Assembly (NCBI GenBank): GCA_958296115.1
Contig: OY282442.1
Coordinates: 1,026,001-1,090,000, forward strand
DNA: 64,000 nucleotides
Origin: an uncultured Dehalococcoidia bacterium
Lineage (GTDB): Bacteria > Chloroflexota > Dehalococcoidia > Lucifugimonadales > CAJWER01
Direction of reading: 5' to 3'
Part shown: positions 11,661 to 21,261 of the stretch, piece after piece
Layout: each line of letters starts with the position of its first letter
Numbering within the stretch: the stretch's first letter is position 1
Program-made: the position numbers and the translations under genes
Notes under the pieces: generated by a model
The model's input: the letters and a program-made list of their open reading frames with translations, nothing else
Told to the model about the DNA's origin: nothing
The model's database searches: none

Positions 11661-14166
11661 CCTTCCGGAAATCCCTCTCCGCATCCGCAATCTTGCCCAG
11701 CTCCCTATAAGACAGCCCCCTGTTGTTGTAGGCAAGAGCGTACTGTGGGTTTAGGCTGATGGCCACATCGTAGTCCTGAATCGCCCTCTCGACCTGGCCC
11801 AGGTCGCCATGAGCGTTACCCCTGTTGTTGTATGTGGCGGCGTACTGTGGGTCTAGGCTGATGGCCTTGTCGTAGTCCTGAATCGCCCTCTCGTGCTGGC
11901 CCAGGTCGCTATGAGCGTTACCCCTGTTGTTGTATGTGGCGGCGTACTGTGGGTCTAGGCTGATGGCCTTGTCGTAGTCCTGAATCGCCCTCTCGTGCTG
12001 GCCCAGGTCGCTATGAGCGTTACCCCTGTTGTTGTATGTGGCGGCGTACTGTGGGTCTAGGCTGATGGCCTTGTCGTAGTCCTGTATCGCACACTCGTAC
12101 TGACCCAACTCGTGATAAGCCAAGCCCCTGTCGTGGTATGTGCCGGCGAACTGTGGGTCTAGTCTGATGACCTCGTCATAGTCCTGTATCGCACACTCGT
12201 GCTGGCCCAGGTTGTAATAAGCCAAGCCCCTGCTGTTGTAGGCAGGGGCGAACTGTGAGTCTAGTCTGATGGCCTTGTCGTAGTCCTGAATCGCCCTCTC
12301 GTACTGCCCCAGCCTGTAATAAGCCAGCCCCCTGTTGTTGTAGGCAAAAGCGAACTGCGGGTCTAGCCTGATGACCTCGTCGTAGTCCTGGATCGTCCTC
12401 TCGTGCTGGCCCAGCCAGCTATAAGCCAAGCCCCTGCCGTCATATGCAAGAGCGTCCTGCGGGTCTAGCCTGATAGCCTCGTCGAAGTTCTGTATCACAC
12501 GCTCGTACTGTCCCAACTCGTGATAAGCCAAGCCCCTGTTGGTGTAGGCAAGCGCATCCTGCGGGTCTAGCCTGATAGCCTCGTCGAAGTCCTGAATCGC
12601 CCTCTCGTACTGTTCCAGCCTGTAATAAGCCGAGCCCCTGTTGTTGTATGCGACCGCGAGTAGCGGGTCTAGCCTAATGGCCTTGTCATAGTCCTGGATC
12701 GCCCTCTCGTACTGACCCAAGACATAGTAGGCTCTACCCCTGTTGTTGTATGCGGCAGTGAGTAGCGGGTCTAGTCTGATGGCCTTGTCGAGGTCCTGGA
12801 TCGCCCTCTCGTACTGACCCAAGACATAGTAGGCTCTACCCCTGTTGTTGTAGGCGGCGACGAGTAGCGGGTCCAGCCTGATGGCCACGTCGAAGTCCTG
12901 AATCGCCCTCTCGTGTTGGCCCATGACAGAGTAGGCTTTACCCCTGTTGTTGTATGCGGCGGCGAGCAACGGGTCTAGGCTGATGGCCTCGTCGTAGTTC
13001 TGAATCGCCCTCTCGCGCTGGCCCATGACAGAGTAGACTCTACCCCTGTTGTTGTATGCGGCGGCGAGCAACGGGTCTAGGCTGATGGCCTTGTCGTAGT
13101 CCTGAATCGCCCTCTCGCGCTGGCCCAAGTCGCTATGAGCGTTACCCCTGTTGTTGTATGCGGCGGCGTACTGTGGGTCTAGGCTGATGGCCTTGTCGTA
13201 GTCCTGAATCGCCCTCTCGTGCTGGCCCAGGTCGCTATGAGCGTTACCCCTGTTGTTGTATGCGGCGGCGTACTGTGGGTCTAGGCCGATGGCCTTGTCG
13301 TAGTCCTGAATCGCCCTCTCGTACTGCCCCAACTCGTGATAAGCCAAGCCCCTGTTGTTGTAGGCAAGCGCGTACTGTGGGTCTATCCTGATGGCCTTGT
13401 CATAGTCTTGGATCGCCCTCTCGTACTGCCCTAGGTCGTCAAGAGTGTTACCCCTGTTGTTGTATGCGACCGCGAGTAGCGGGTCTAGGCTGATGGCCTT
13501 GTCGTAGTCCTGAATCGCCCTCTCGTACTGCCCCAACTCGTGATAAGCCAAGCCCCTGTTGTTGTAGGCAAGCGCGTCCTGCGGGTCTATCCTGATGGCC
13601 TCGTTGTATTGCTGTATGGCCAGCTCGTACTGCTTCATATCAAAGTAGGCGCTGCCCTTGTCAATGTATGCGGTGGCTCTAACAACAGGCGTGGGTGTGC
13701 TGGTCGGCGTGTTGGTTGGATTAGGCGTGGGCGTGCTGGTAGGTGTGTTGGTTGGATTAGGCGTGGGTGTGCTGGTCGGCGTGTTGGTTGGATTAGGCGT
13801 GGGCGTGCTGGTCGGCGTGTTGGTTGGATTAGGCGTGGGCGTGCTGGTCGGCGTGTTGGTTGGATTAGGCGTGGGCGTGCTGGTCGGCGTAGGTGTAGGT
13901 GTGCTGGTGGGAGTAGGTGTGGGTGTGTTGGTCGGAATAGGCGTGGATGTGTTGGTAGGCGTAGGCGTGGGTGCGCTAGTGGGCGTGCTGGTAGGCGTAG
14001 GCGTGGGTGCGCTGGTGGGCGTAGCCGTAGGCGCGACAGCCACAACCTGCAGAGGCTCCGTCGGAGCCGGCGCCAAAGGCTCTCCCGCCGAACCCGACCC
14101 GCAGCCCAACCCCACCACAAGTGTAGCCAAGCCCACGATCCACCATCCTGTCCGCTCACGGCTCAC
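11632..14166 (-). CDS. Lipoprotein with Pro-Thr linker and 20 tandem TPR repeats
   Basis: 844 residues, GTG start with GGAGGT six bases upstream. A signal peptide ends at a lipobox-like GLGC (Cys22). Residues ~40-160 are repeats of PTPTSTPT and [11 protein letters not shown], a flexible linker. Residues 165-844 are exactly 20 copies of a 34-residue TPR with consensus [20 protein letters not shown] and DYDKAIxLDPxxA. It is probably anchored to the outer face of the membrane and binds proteins. At DNA level several 102-base units are nearly identical (for example repeats 17 and 18), so the array is likely to be changing by slippage or recombination. The end overlaps the convergent PaREP1-like gene. 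Confidence 0.9.
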   Translation of the reverse strand: MSRERTGWWIVGLATLVVGLGCGSGSAGEPLAPAPTEPLQVVAVAPTATPTSAPTPTPTSTPTSAPTPTPTNTSTPIPTNTPTPTPTSTPTPTPTSTPTPNPTNTPTSTPTPNPTNTPTSTPTPNPTNTPTSTPTPNPTNTPTSTPTPNPTNTPTSTPTPVVRATAYIDKGSAYFDMKQYELAIQQYNEAIRIDPQDALAYNNRGLAYHELGQYERAIQDYDKAISLDPLLAVAYNNRGNTLDDLGQYERAIQDYDKAIRIDPQYALAYNNRGLAYHELGQYERAIQDYDKAIGLDPQYAAAYNNRGNAHSDLGQHERAIQDYDKAISLDPQYAAAYNNRGNAHSDLGQRERAIQDYDKAISLDPLLAAAYNNRGRVYSVMGQRERAIQNYDEAISLDPLLAAAYNNRGKAYSVMGQHERAIQDFDVAIRLDPLLVAAYNNRGRAYYVLGQYERAIQDLDKAIRLDPLLTAAYNNRGRAYYVLGQYERAIQDYDKAIRLDPLLAVAYNNRGSAYYRLEQYERAIQDFDEAIRLDPQDALAYTNRGLAYHELGQYERVIQNFDEAIRLDPQDALAYDGRGLAYSWLGQHERTIQDYDEVIRLDPQFAFAYNNRGLAYYRLGQYERAIQDYDKAIRLDSQFAPAYNSRGLAYYNLGQHECAIQDYDEVIRLDPQFAGTYHDRGLAYHELGQYECAIQDYDKAISLDPQYAATYNNRGNAHSDLGQHERAIQDYDKAISLDPQYAATYNNRGNAHSDLGQHERAIQDYDKAISLDPQYAATYNNRGNAHGDLGQVERAIQDYDVAISLNPQYALAYNNRGLSYRELGKIADAERDFRKARELGYEPG

Positions 14167-14275
14167 TGCATACCTCCAAACAACTTGTCGTGCAAGTATC
14201 TACCTATTGACTTGTCAACCGCTGTAAGAACGGCGAAGAACGGGCTGATGTCACTCTTGCGCCAATCGCTGCCCC

Positions 14276-15406
14276 TTACGGGTGGAACCGCAGCAATATC
14301 CGGCTGATGTGCCCTTCGCGTCCGAATGCGTTCACGCCCTTTGCCATTATCTCGTTCTTGCCCGGCTTCAGATTCCACGTGAACGACCGCTCGGCGTCCC
14401 GCCATGGCTCGTGGTCTATCCGGACCAGCAGCCGCTCCAGGTTGGGCATACTGTCCTGCAATTCGACCTTCAGCGCTGCCTCGCCGCGTTCCCATGCCTC
14501 GGCGTCCGCCCGCAGGTCTATCTGCACCTGGTCTATCGTCGGGTACATGTCGCTCTCGTTGCCCGTCCACGCCTCCGCGCTCGGAATGTTGGCGGATATC
14601 AGGCGCGGGGGCGTCCGCTCGTCCACCCAGTTCAGCATCGGGATAGGCCCGCCGCGCGAGTGGTGCGTGTTGCCGAGATAGACCCCGACGTGCGAGTAGT
14701 AGTCGCCGACGCGGTTCCGCGCGAACACCCAGCTCGATGCGTCGTGCTCGTCCAGCGTGTCGTATATCTTCAGCAGCCCTGAGCTCGTCTTCTCCGTCCG
14801 GCGGAACGGCGTCGGTCCCTGCGCCATTCGAACCTCGCCCCAGCGCCCCCCGACCCACGCGCGGTGGATCTCCAGCGCGCTCAGCGGAACGCCGTCGAGC
14901 TCGTAATGGACGTTCATGTCGGCGTCCAGCACTATCCACTTGTGGAGGTCGTGCGAATAGACCTCCGGGATAGAGTGGCCGATGTTGCCCTCGTCGTGGG
15001 CCATCCACTCCGTCTGCGCCTTGGCTATGCCGGCCCGCCGGGCCACGAACCCCAGCGCCATCAGGCTCTGCATCATCGTTATCGAGTAGTAGCCGCAGTT
15101 GAAGTCGCTGCCCCGCTCCGCGGCCTCCAGGATCTCCAGCGCGTTCCTCGCCTCCGGCTCCCGCGTCCATCCGTGGTCCCAGCGGTTGCGGACCCACTCC
15201 CGCAGCAGCAGCATCCGCTCGAACTCCGTGCGCCCGCCAGAAATCACGTCGTCGAGCTCGTACCGCTCGCGCAGCTCCCTCAGCATGTCGTCAGGCGCTT
15301 GGTAGTCGTACTCGTAACCGCTCCGCACTATCCATTCGTTCTGCCACTCCACTATCCGCAGCTCAGGCGCGATCTCCTCGATGGGTTCGCGTGTCTCGGT
15401 TGTCAT
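14276..15406 (-). CDS. Transglutaminase-like cysteine protease-fold protein
   Basis: 376 residues. The transglutaminase core shows a possible Cys in DFNCGYYS, His in GHSIPEVYS and Asp in VLDADMNVHYE, in the right order for the catalytic triad. The C-terminal ~100 residues look like a beta-sandwich (FTWNLKPGKNEIMAKGVN). No signal peptide. ATG at 15406 follows GGAGGAG. It is the downstream copy of a tandem pair (next copy 15461-16591) and lies on the same strand as the peptide ABC-transporter genes, so it may process or cross-link peptides or glycopeptides. That link is inference. Confidence 0.8.
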   Translation of the reverse strand: MTTETREPIEEIAPELRIVEWQNEWIVRSGYEYDYQAPDDMLRELRERYELDDVISGGRTEFERMLLLREWVRNRWDHGWTREPEARNALEILEAAERGSDFNCGYYSITMMQSLMALGFVARRAGIAKAQTEWMAHDEGNIGHSIPEVYSHDLHKWIVLDADMNVHYELDGVPLSALEIHRAWVGGRWGEVRMAQGPTPFRRTEKTSSGLLKIYDTLDEHDASSWVFARNRVGDYYSHVGVYLGNTHHSRGGPIPMLNWVDERTPPRLISANIPSAEAWTGNESDMYPTIDQVQIDLRADAEAWERGEAALKVELQDSMPNLERLLVRIDHEPWRDAERSFTWNLKPGKNEIMAKGVNAFGREGHISRILLRFHP

Positions 15407-15460
15407 GAATCTCCTCCAGTCGCTTCGTCAGTGTATGAAGCCGAGCATGACGCGGGCCGC

Positions 15461-16591
15461 CTATGGATTCCACCGCAGCAGAATCCGGCTGACGTGCCCA
15501 TCCCGCCCGAATGCGTTCACGCCCTTGGCCATTATCTCGTTCTTGCCCGGCTTCAGCCTCCAGGTGAACGACCGCTCGGCTTCGCGCCAGGGCTCGTGGT
15601 CTATCCGCGCCAGCAGCCTGTCCAGGTTGGGCATACTGTCCCGCAGGCAGACCTCCAGGACAGCCTCGCCCCGTTCCCAAGCCGCCGCGTCCGCCCTCAG
15701 GTCTATCTGCACCTGGTCTATCGTCGGGTACATGTCGCGCTCGTTGCTCGTCCACGCCCCCGCGTTGGGCCTATTCCCCGCTACCAAGCGCGGCGGCGTC
15801 CGCTCGTCCACCCAGTTCAGCATCGGGATAGGCCCGCCCCGCGAATGGTGCGTATTGCCGAGGTAGACCCCGACGTGGGAATAGTAGTCGCCCGCGCGGT
15901 GCCGCGTGAACGTCCAGAACGTCGTGTCGGCTTCGTCCAGCGTCCCCCACACGTCCAGCAGGCCGGAGCTCTCCTTGTCTGTCCTGCGAAACGGCGTCGG
16001 ACCTTGGACCAGCCGAACGTCGTCCCAGCGACGCTCTACCCACGCGCGGTGGATCTCCAATACGCTCAGCGGAACGCCGTCGAGCTCGTAATGGACGTTC
16101 ATGTCCGCGTCCAGCATGATCCACTTGTGGAAATCGTGCGAATATACCTCCGGGATAGAGTGGCCGATGTTGCCCTCGTCGTGGGCCATCCACTCCGTCG
16201 CCGCCTTGCTGATGCTTGCCCGCCTGGCCACGAAGCCCAGCGCCAGGAAGCACTGCATCAGCGTCATCGAGTAGTAGCCGCAGGCGAAGTCGCTGCCGCC
16301 CCGCGCCGCCTCCAGGATGTCGAGAGCGCTGTCCGGGTTGGACGCCACGCTCCAGCCGTGGTCCCAACGGTTGCGGACCCACTCCCGCAGCAACAGCATC
16401 CGCTCGAACTCCGTGCGCCCGCCAGAAATCACGTCGTCGAGCTCGTACTTGCGCCGCAGCTCCTCCAAGAAGTCGTCAGGCCCCTGGTAGTCGTACTCGT
16501 ACCCGCTCCGCGCTATCCACTCGTTCTGCCACTCCACTATACGCAGCTCAGGGGCGACCGTCCGCGCCTCTTCCAACTTCGCAGCTGTCAT
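15461..16591 (-). CDS. Transglutaminase-like cysteine protease-fold protein, tandem paralogue
   Basis: 376 residues, the same length as its neighbour and clearly homologous throughout. Candidate triad: Cys in DFACGYYS, His in GHSIPEVYS, Asp in MLDADMNVHYE. ATG at 16591 follows GGAGGG. It begins 20 bases after the stop of the OppC-like permease gene and so appears to be the fourth gene of the binding protein-permease operon. The tandem pair probably arose by gene duplication; strong conservation around the triad suggests both are active. Confidence 0.8.
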   Translation of the reverse strand: MTAAKLEEARTVAPELRIVEWQNEWIARSGYEYDYQGPDDFLEELRRKYELDDVISGGRTEFERMLLLREWVRNRWDHGWSVASNPDSALDILEAARGGSDFACGYYSMTLMQCFLALGFVARRASISKAATEWMAHDEGNIGHSIPEVYSHDFHKWIMLDADMNVHYELDGVPLSVLEIHRAWVERRWDDVRLVQGPTPFRRTDKESSGLLDVWGTLDEADTTFWTFTRHRAGDYYSHVGVYLGNTHHSRGGPIPMLNWVDERTPPRLVAGNRPNAGAWTSNERDMYPTIDQVQIDLRADAAAWERGEAVLEVCLRDSMPNLDRLLARIDHEPWREAERSFTWRLKPGKNEIMAKGVNAFGRDGHVSRILLRWNP

Positions 16592-16611
16592 CGAGCCCTC
16601 CGCCGCGGCGT

Positions 16612-17733
16612 CTAGCCTCTGCCGCCGTAGGGGTCTGCGGCGTCACGCAGACCGTCGCCGATGAAATTGAAGCTGAGGATGATGATAATGACTATCAGGC
16701 CCGGTACCAGCACCCATGGCGTGAGGGCGATTGAGCGCACGTTCTGGGCCTCGACCAGCATCACCCCCAAGCTGATGGCCGGAGGCCGAAGCCCAACGCC
16801 CAGGAAGCTCAAAGCGGTTTCGGCGATTATCACCGCGGGCACGCTCAACGTAACCGACGCGATGATGTGGCTGATGAACGACGGGAGCATGTGTCGGAAT
16901 ATGATTCGGCCTTCGCGCGCGCCGGCGAGACGGGCCGCGGTGATGAACTCCTCTTCGCGGAGCGACAGGAACCGCCCCCGGACGACGCGGGCCATGCCCG
17001 TCCAGCCCAGCAGGGCGATGATGGTGGTAATGGCGAAATAGACCTGGACGATGCCCCACGAGCTGGGCACCAGGGCCGCCAGCATGATCCACAATGGGAG
17101 CGTCGGTATGGAGATGATGAACTCGATCAGCCGCTGGATGAGCACGTCGAGCCAGCCGCCCGCGTAGCCCGATACGCCGCCCAGCACGACGCCGAGTATC
17201 AGGCTGATGAGCATTCCGACCATGCCGATGGAGAGGGAGATCCGTATGGCGTGGACGATGCGCGACCATATGTCGCGTCCGAGACGGTCGGTGCCCAGTG
17301 GATAGAACGGCCTGCCGTCCTCGGTCTCTATGCCCATCAGGTGAATGTCCGTCTTGAACAGCCAGAGCAGCTTGTACTCCTGGCCGCTTATGAAGAACTT
17401 GACCGGGAACTTCGTATCCTTGTCGGGGGTGTGATCCAGGGCGAAGGTCTCCTCGTTCCGCACTGTCTTCAGGTCATAGACGAATGGGTCGAACCTCCAG
17501 AGGCCGTTGATTCGCTGGGGGCCGACTAGGGAGTCCTTGCCGTGCGTGATCTTGGGGTCGTGTATCGACAGGAAGTTGGGGAAGAGCGCGATGAGGAAGA
17601 AGAACGAGAGCAGGACGGCGGCGACGACGGCGAGCCTGTGCTTCTTGAAGCGCCACCATACGAGCTTCCACTGAGGGGCTAGGTATATATCTTCCTCTTC
17701 GGTCTGGGTCCTGAGCGCGGCGGCTTCAGCCAT
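16612..17733 (-). CDS. OppC/DppC-type ABC transporter permease
   Basis: 373 residues, longer than a typical DppC (~300) because of an ~80-residue periplasmic-type insertion after the first transmembrane helix (VVAAVLLSFFFLIALF). Six membrane segments are predictable, with the EAA loop around AARLAGAREGRIIFRHMLPS. ATG at 17733 is preceded by GAGGG, and the upstream permease stop ends four bases before it. It forms the membrane channel with the OppB-like protein for uptake of a peptide or similar solute. The cognate ATPase genes are not in this window. Confidence 0.9.
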   Translation of the reverse strand: MAEAAALRTQTEEEDIYLAPQWKLVWWRFKKHRLAVVAAVLLSFFFLIALFPNFLSIHDPKITHGKDSLVGPQRINGLWRFDPFVYDLKTVRNEETFALDHTPDKDTKFPVKFFISGQEYKLLWLFKTDIHLMGIETEDGRPFYPLGTDRLGRDIWSRIVHAIRISLSIGMVGMLISLILGVVLGGVSGYAGGWLDVLIQRLIEFIISIPTLPLWIMLAALVPSSWGIVQVYFAITTIIALLGWTGMARVVRGRFLSLREEEFITAARLAGAREGRIIFRHMLPSFISHIIASVTLSVPAVIIAETALSFLGVGLRPPAISLGVMLVEAQNVRSIALTPWVLVPGLIVIIIILSFNFIGDGLRDAADPYGGRG

Positions 17734-17736
17734 GCT

Positions 17737-18726
17737 TCAACCCTCGATGCGGATGCGAGGATCCGCCCACGCCAGGATGAGGTCTGATACCAAGGTGCCG
17801 ATTAGCGTCAGGCCGGCCAGGATGAAGAGCAGGGAGCCTGCGAGCAGCATATCCTCTTCGAGGGTGGCTTCCAGGAGAAGCGGGCCGATGATGGGCAGCC
17901 CGAGCACGACTCCCAGGATGGTGGCGCCTGAGAATAGCTGGGGGAGCGCGTAGCCGATGCCGCTGAAGAAGGGATTCAAGGCGGTCCGCATGGGGTACTT
18001 CAGTATGACGCGCCAGATGGGGAGGCCCTTTGCCAGGGCGGTGAGCACGTAGGGCTTGTGCAGCTCGTCGAGCATGTTCGCGCGGACGATTCGCGTCAGG
18101 CCCGCCATGCCGTCCGTCCCAAGGATGATCGCCGGGATCCATATGTGCTTCAAGACGTCCAGGACGCGCGCCCAGCTCCAGGGCGCGTTCATGTATTCGG
18201 GTGAGAAGAGGCCGCCGATGTATCCGCCGCCCAGGTCGAGCACGACCCACATGATGGCGAGGGCGAGTAGGAAGTTCGGCGTTCCGACGCCAATGTACGC
18301 GGCGAACGTGGCTATGTAGTCGAGGATGGAGTACTGCTTGACAGCGGAGACCACGCCTATGGGTATGGCTAGGGTCCACACGAACAGGATGGTAACGAAC
18401 GATAGGCTGACGGTCATGAGCAGGCGGTCCTTGACCAGTTGGTTGACGGGCGCTTCGCGGGCGGTGGAGAGCCCGAAGTCGCCCCGGAGCACCTTGCCGA
18501 GCCACTTGAGGTATTGCATGTAGATGGGCTGGTCCAGGCCGTACTGCCGGCGCAGGGCGTTTTCTTCCTCCTTCGTGACGGGGAAGCCCTGCTGCATGGA
18601 GACCCTCGCCAAGTACGAGGTAACGTAATCGCCCGGCGGGGCCTGGAGGATGGCGAACGAGGTCGCCGATATGAGGAATAGGAGGGGGATGATGATTAGT
18701 AGGCGTCGAATTGCGAACTGGAGCAT
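17737..18726 (-). CDS. OppB/DppB-type ABC transporter permease
   Basis: 329 residues with an N-terminal helix MLQFAIRRLLIIIPLLFLIS and five further membrane segments. The EAA-type loop is ALAKGLPIWRVILKYPMRTA. The domain between the first two helices carries the PGDYVTSYLARV element common in OppB. ATG at 18726 follows AAGGAAA. Second gene in the operon after the binding protein, separated from it by a region containing a strong hairpin that probably lowers permease expression relative to the binding protein. Confidence 0.92.
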   Translation of the reverse strand: MLQFAIRRLLIIIPLLFLISATSFAILQAPPGDYVTSYLARVSMQQGFPVTKEEENALRRQYGLDQPIYMQYLKWLGKVLRGDFGLSTAREAPVNQLVKDRLLMTVSLSFVTILFVWTLAIPIGVVSAVKQYSILDYIATFAAYIGVGTPNFLLALAIMWVVLDLGGGYIGGLFSPEYMNAPWSWARVLDVLKHIWIPAIILGTDGMAGLTRIVRANMLDELHKPYVLTALAKGLPIWRVILKYPMRTALNPFFSGIGYALPQLFSGATILGVVLGLPIIGPLLLEATLEEDMLLAGSLLFILAGLTLIGTLVSDLILAWADPRIRIEG

Positions 18727-18788
18727 AGCGTTTTCCTTCAGCCCGTCGGAACCTCAGACATCACGTCGGACGTGGACGTTCGCAATGC

Positions 18789-18831
18789 GCCGCCTTGTGG
18801 GTGGGCCGGACAGGTCCCCCCACAAGGCGGC
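18789..18831 (-). promoter_or_regulatory. Intercistronic hairpin between binding-protein and permease genes
   Basis: GCCGCCTTGTGGG (18789-18801) pairs perfectly with CCCACAAGGCGGC (18819-18831) around a 17-base loop. It lies 24 bases after the binding-protein stop and has no T-run in the minus direction, so it more likely stabilises the upstream mRNA than terminates fully. That is a common arrangement in binding-protein operons. Confidence 0.6.
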
Positions 18832-18855
18832 TTTTGGCTGGCAGTCCAGCGTGGA

Positions 18856-21261
18856 CTACCGCTGCCAGTAGAACTGCTCGAGGAAGGCCGTGGAAGGCGA
18901 GCGCTCGGTCGCGCCGCCCATCCAGCTGGAGGGCACGTTCCGCAGGCCGTTCTTGACGGCGGCGTAGCGGGGCACGTTGCCCACAAGCCCGATGCCGTAC
19001 ACGTCCTCAGCCCATCGTCGGAATATCTCCTTGCCCAGCGTCGCCTGCTCGGCCTCGGGGACCGTCGTGCCCTTCAGGTGAAGGTCGATCAACTCCTTCA
19101 TCTCCCCGCTTGTCTCTATCCCGGGGTCATCTTCAGGATGGCACTGGCAGTAGTGGGACCCGTAGGCCGGGCCCGAGAAGCTCCACCATGCCGTCGGAGA
19201 GGTGTACGAGTTCTGGACGAACGGATGGGCGGCGTTGATGACGTACATCATGAACATGTTCTCGTTCTGCTGCACGCGGTCTCGGATGATTGTGCCCCCC
19301 TGCTCGCCGCCCAACGCTCCGCCGTACTCGGTCTTGAGACCGACGGCCTCCCAGTACTGTGGGACCTGCAGCGAGGCGCTGTCGTTGATCTGGTTCCATG
19401 CGTCCACCAGGAGGACCACCCGTTCGCCGTCCTCGAACGTCCTGAAGCCGTCCGAGTCCTTGTTCGGCAGGATCTCGTCGAGCATCGCGTTGGCCGTGTC
19501 CACGTCGTACTGCGTCCAGGCGAACGCGGCCTCGTCGCCCGGATAGAAGGGCGAGTTCTTGAGTGGGACGACCTGCCGGGCCTCACCCAGGCCGAGGTAC
19601 GTGTTCTGGTTGATGGCGTCCCTATCTATCGCGATCGATAGCGCCCTGCGGAAGTCCACGTTTCGCAGCAGGTCGCCGTAAGGCCCGGGGAGTGAGAAGT
19701 TGATGTACATTCCATCCCAGATGCCCCTGGCTACCGGATGCCCGACCAGGCGGTAGTCGCCGTTCTCCTCGCCCTGCTTGAAGAGCGGAAGGTCCGCGTT
19801 GTTGATGGCGAACGCCTGGAAGTCAACCTCCCCGCCCAGCACCATCAGGTTGATGCGCTCCTGGTTGCCCGGTATGAGGAAGTGCGTCATCGTGTCGATG
19901 TAGGGGAGCTGGTTACCCTCCGGATCGACGCCGACGTAGTAGGGGTTGCGTTTGAAGACGACTACATCGTCCTTTAGTATGGAGCCAGTCTGGTACCAAG
20001 CGTTCAGGACTGGTATTTCGGGATTCTCGTGTGGGCCGTCGTTGGCGGTGTACCACTGCACCCACGTCTCGAACCCGGCCTCCGCAGCATCGGCGTCTGC
20101 GTCGGTGTTGTAGCCCTTGTGGAACTGCTTCATGAAGTGGGCCGGCGCAAAGGTGGAGAAGCTGCACGGGTTCGTCAGCCTCTTCGCCATCGAGGTCATG
20201 GCGCTTGGGAAGACGTACTGAATGGTGTAGTCGTCCACCTTGACCAGTGTGCCGTCGTCTGCCTCGGTCTGCCCTCGCAGGTAGCTGGCTATCCTGCCCG
20301 GGCGCAGCTCTTCGTTGCCCTCCACGTCGTCCAGCCAGTAGAGGAAGTCGTCCGCAGTGAACGGCATCCCGTCCGACCACTTCGTGCCGGCGCGCAGCTG
20401 CACCGTCGTAACCTTGCCGTCCGGCGATATATCTAGGCTCTTGGCAAGGTTGGGGATTATGGTGCTGCCGTCGGTGCTGAAGCGGAACAGCGTGGAGCGC
20501 GCGTACCGCTCCTGGTTGCAGACAGACCGGGACGAGAATGCCGCCCGCATGTCGCCGCCGTACTTGCCGATCTCGTCGAACACCGGGATCACCAGAGGCT
20601 CGGATGGCAGACGCTCCTCGACCGGGGGCAGCTTGCCCGCCGAGACAAGCTGCGCCAGCTCGGGGGCCTCCTTGTACTCCAGCGGAGCGGGGGCCGTTGC
20701 CTCCCTGACGAGCTCCTTCTGCAGCTCCACACCCTCCAGGGCCTTCTGCGCGTCCATCGCTGCCGCGGACGCCGCCGCGCCTGCGGCCTCGGCGGCTGCG
20801 CCCGCAGCCTGGGCGGCCGCGGTTGCCTTCCTGGCCTCTTCCACAGCCTCGTTGACCGACGCGCTAATGATTCTCTGCACGTCGGCAGTCGTCAACTGGC
20901 CCTGCGCCGAGGCGTCCACTATCTTCTGCACGTCGGACGCGGTCAGCTGACCGCCGGTCGCGTCGCCGACTATCCTCTGCACGTCGGCTGCCGACAGCTG
21001 GCCGCCCGTCGATGCGTCTACGATTCTCTGCACGTCGGCGGCGCTCAGCTGCCCGGCCACCGATTCGCTGACTATCCTCTGGACATCAGCGGCGCTCAGC
21101 TGGCCGCTGGTGTCAATGTCCGCCACTGCGGACTTGACGATCTGCTCAATGTCGGCGGCGCTGGGGCCGGTATCCGCCGGCTGGTCGGCAGTACACGCAA
21201 CGAGCGCAGCTGCCAAGAGCGCCGCCCACAACAAGCTCAACTTCCTCGCTTTGCCTATCAT
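18856..21261 (-). CDS. Peptide-type ABC transporter substrate-binding lipoprotein with N-terminal 17-residue repeats
   Basis: 801 residues from ATG 21261, chosen for AAGGAGG six bases upstream and an immediate lipoprotein signal ending LVAC (Cys23). Residues 54-138 are five tandem 17-residue repeats with consensus QLSAADVQRIVxxxxxG. An Ala-rich helical stalk follows to ~175. From ~200 on it is a family 5 (OppA/DppA) solute-binding domain, with W-x-DGMPFTADDFLYW and RALSIAIDRDAINQ elements. The extracellular repeat stalk is unusual for the family. First gene of the operon; peptides are the family's common substrate but the ligand cannot be read from sequence. Confidence 0.88.
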   Translation of the reverse strand: MIGKARKLSLLWAALLAAALVACTADQPADTGPSAADIEQIVKSAVADIDTSGQLSAADVQRIVSESVAGQLSAADVQRIVDASTGGQLSAADVQRIVGDATGGQLTASDVQKIVDASAQGQLTTADVQRIISASVNEAVEEARKATAAAQAAGAAAEAAGAAASAAAMDAQKALEGVELQKELVREATAPAPLEYKEAPELAQLVSAGKLPPVEERLPSEPLVIPVFDEIGKYGGDMRAAFSSRSVCNQERYARSTLFRFSTDGSTIIPNLAKSLDISPDGKVTTVQLRAGTKWSDGMPFTADDFLYWLDDVEGNEELRPGRIASYLRGQTEADDGTLVKVDDYTIQYVFPSAMTSMAKRLTNPCSFSTFAPAHFMKQFHKGYNTDADADAAEAGFETWVQWYTANDGPHENPEIPVLNAWYQTGSILKDDVVVFKRNPYYVGVDPEGNQLPYIDTMTHFLIPGNQERINLMVLGGEVDFQAFAINNADLPLFKQGEENGDYRLVGHPVARGIWDGMYINFSLPGPYGDLLRNVDFRRALSIAIDRDAINQNTYLGLGEARQVVPLKNSPFYPGDEAAFAWTQYDVDTANAMLDEILPNKDSDGFRTFEDGERVVLLVDAWNQINDSASLQVPQYWEAVGLKTEYGGALGGEQGGTIIRDRVQQNENMFMMYVINAAHPFVQNSYTSPTAWWSFSGPAYGSHYCQCHPEDDPGIETSGEMKELIDLHLKGTTVPEAEQATLGKEIFRRWAEDVYGIGLVGNVPRYAAVKNGLRNVPSSWMGGATERSPSTAFLEQFYWQR

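Noticed and set aside
11700-13650. Regular 102-base repeats as a possible CRISPR array
   Set aside because: The repeats are contiguous, in frame and encode TPRs; there are no unique spacers.
13540-14307. Long open plus-strand frame rich in Val-Gly and Arg, opposite the TPR lipoprotein linker
   Set aside because: It is the antisense of Pro-Thr repeats; no ribosome-binding site and the minus frame has a signal peptide and TPRs.
14864-16615. 583-codon plus-strand frame
   Set aside because: Antisense to the two transglutaminase-like genes; its internal duplication only mirrors those paralogues.
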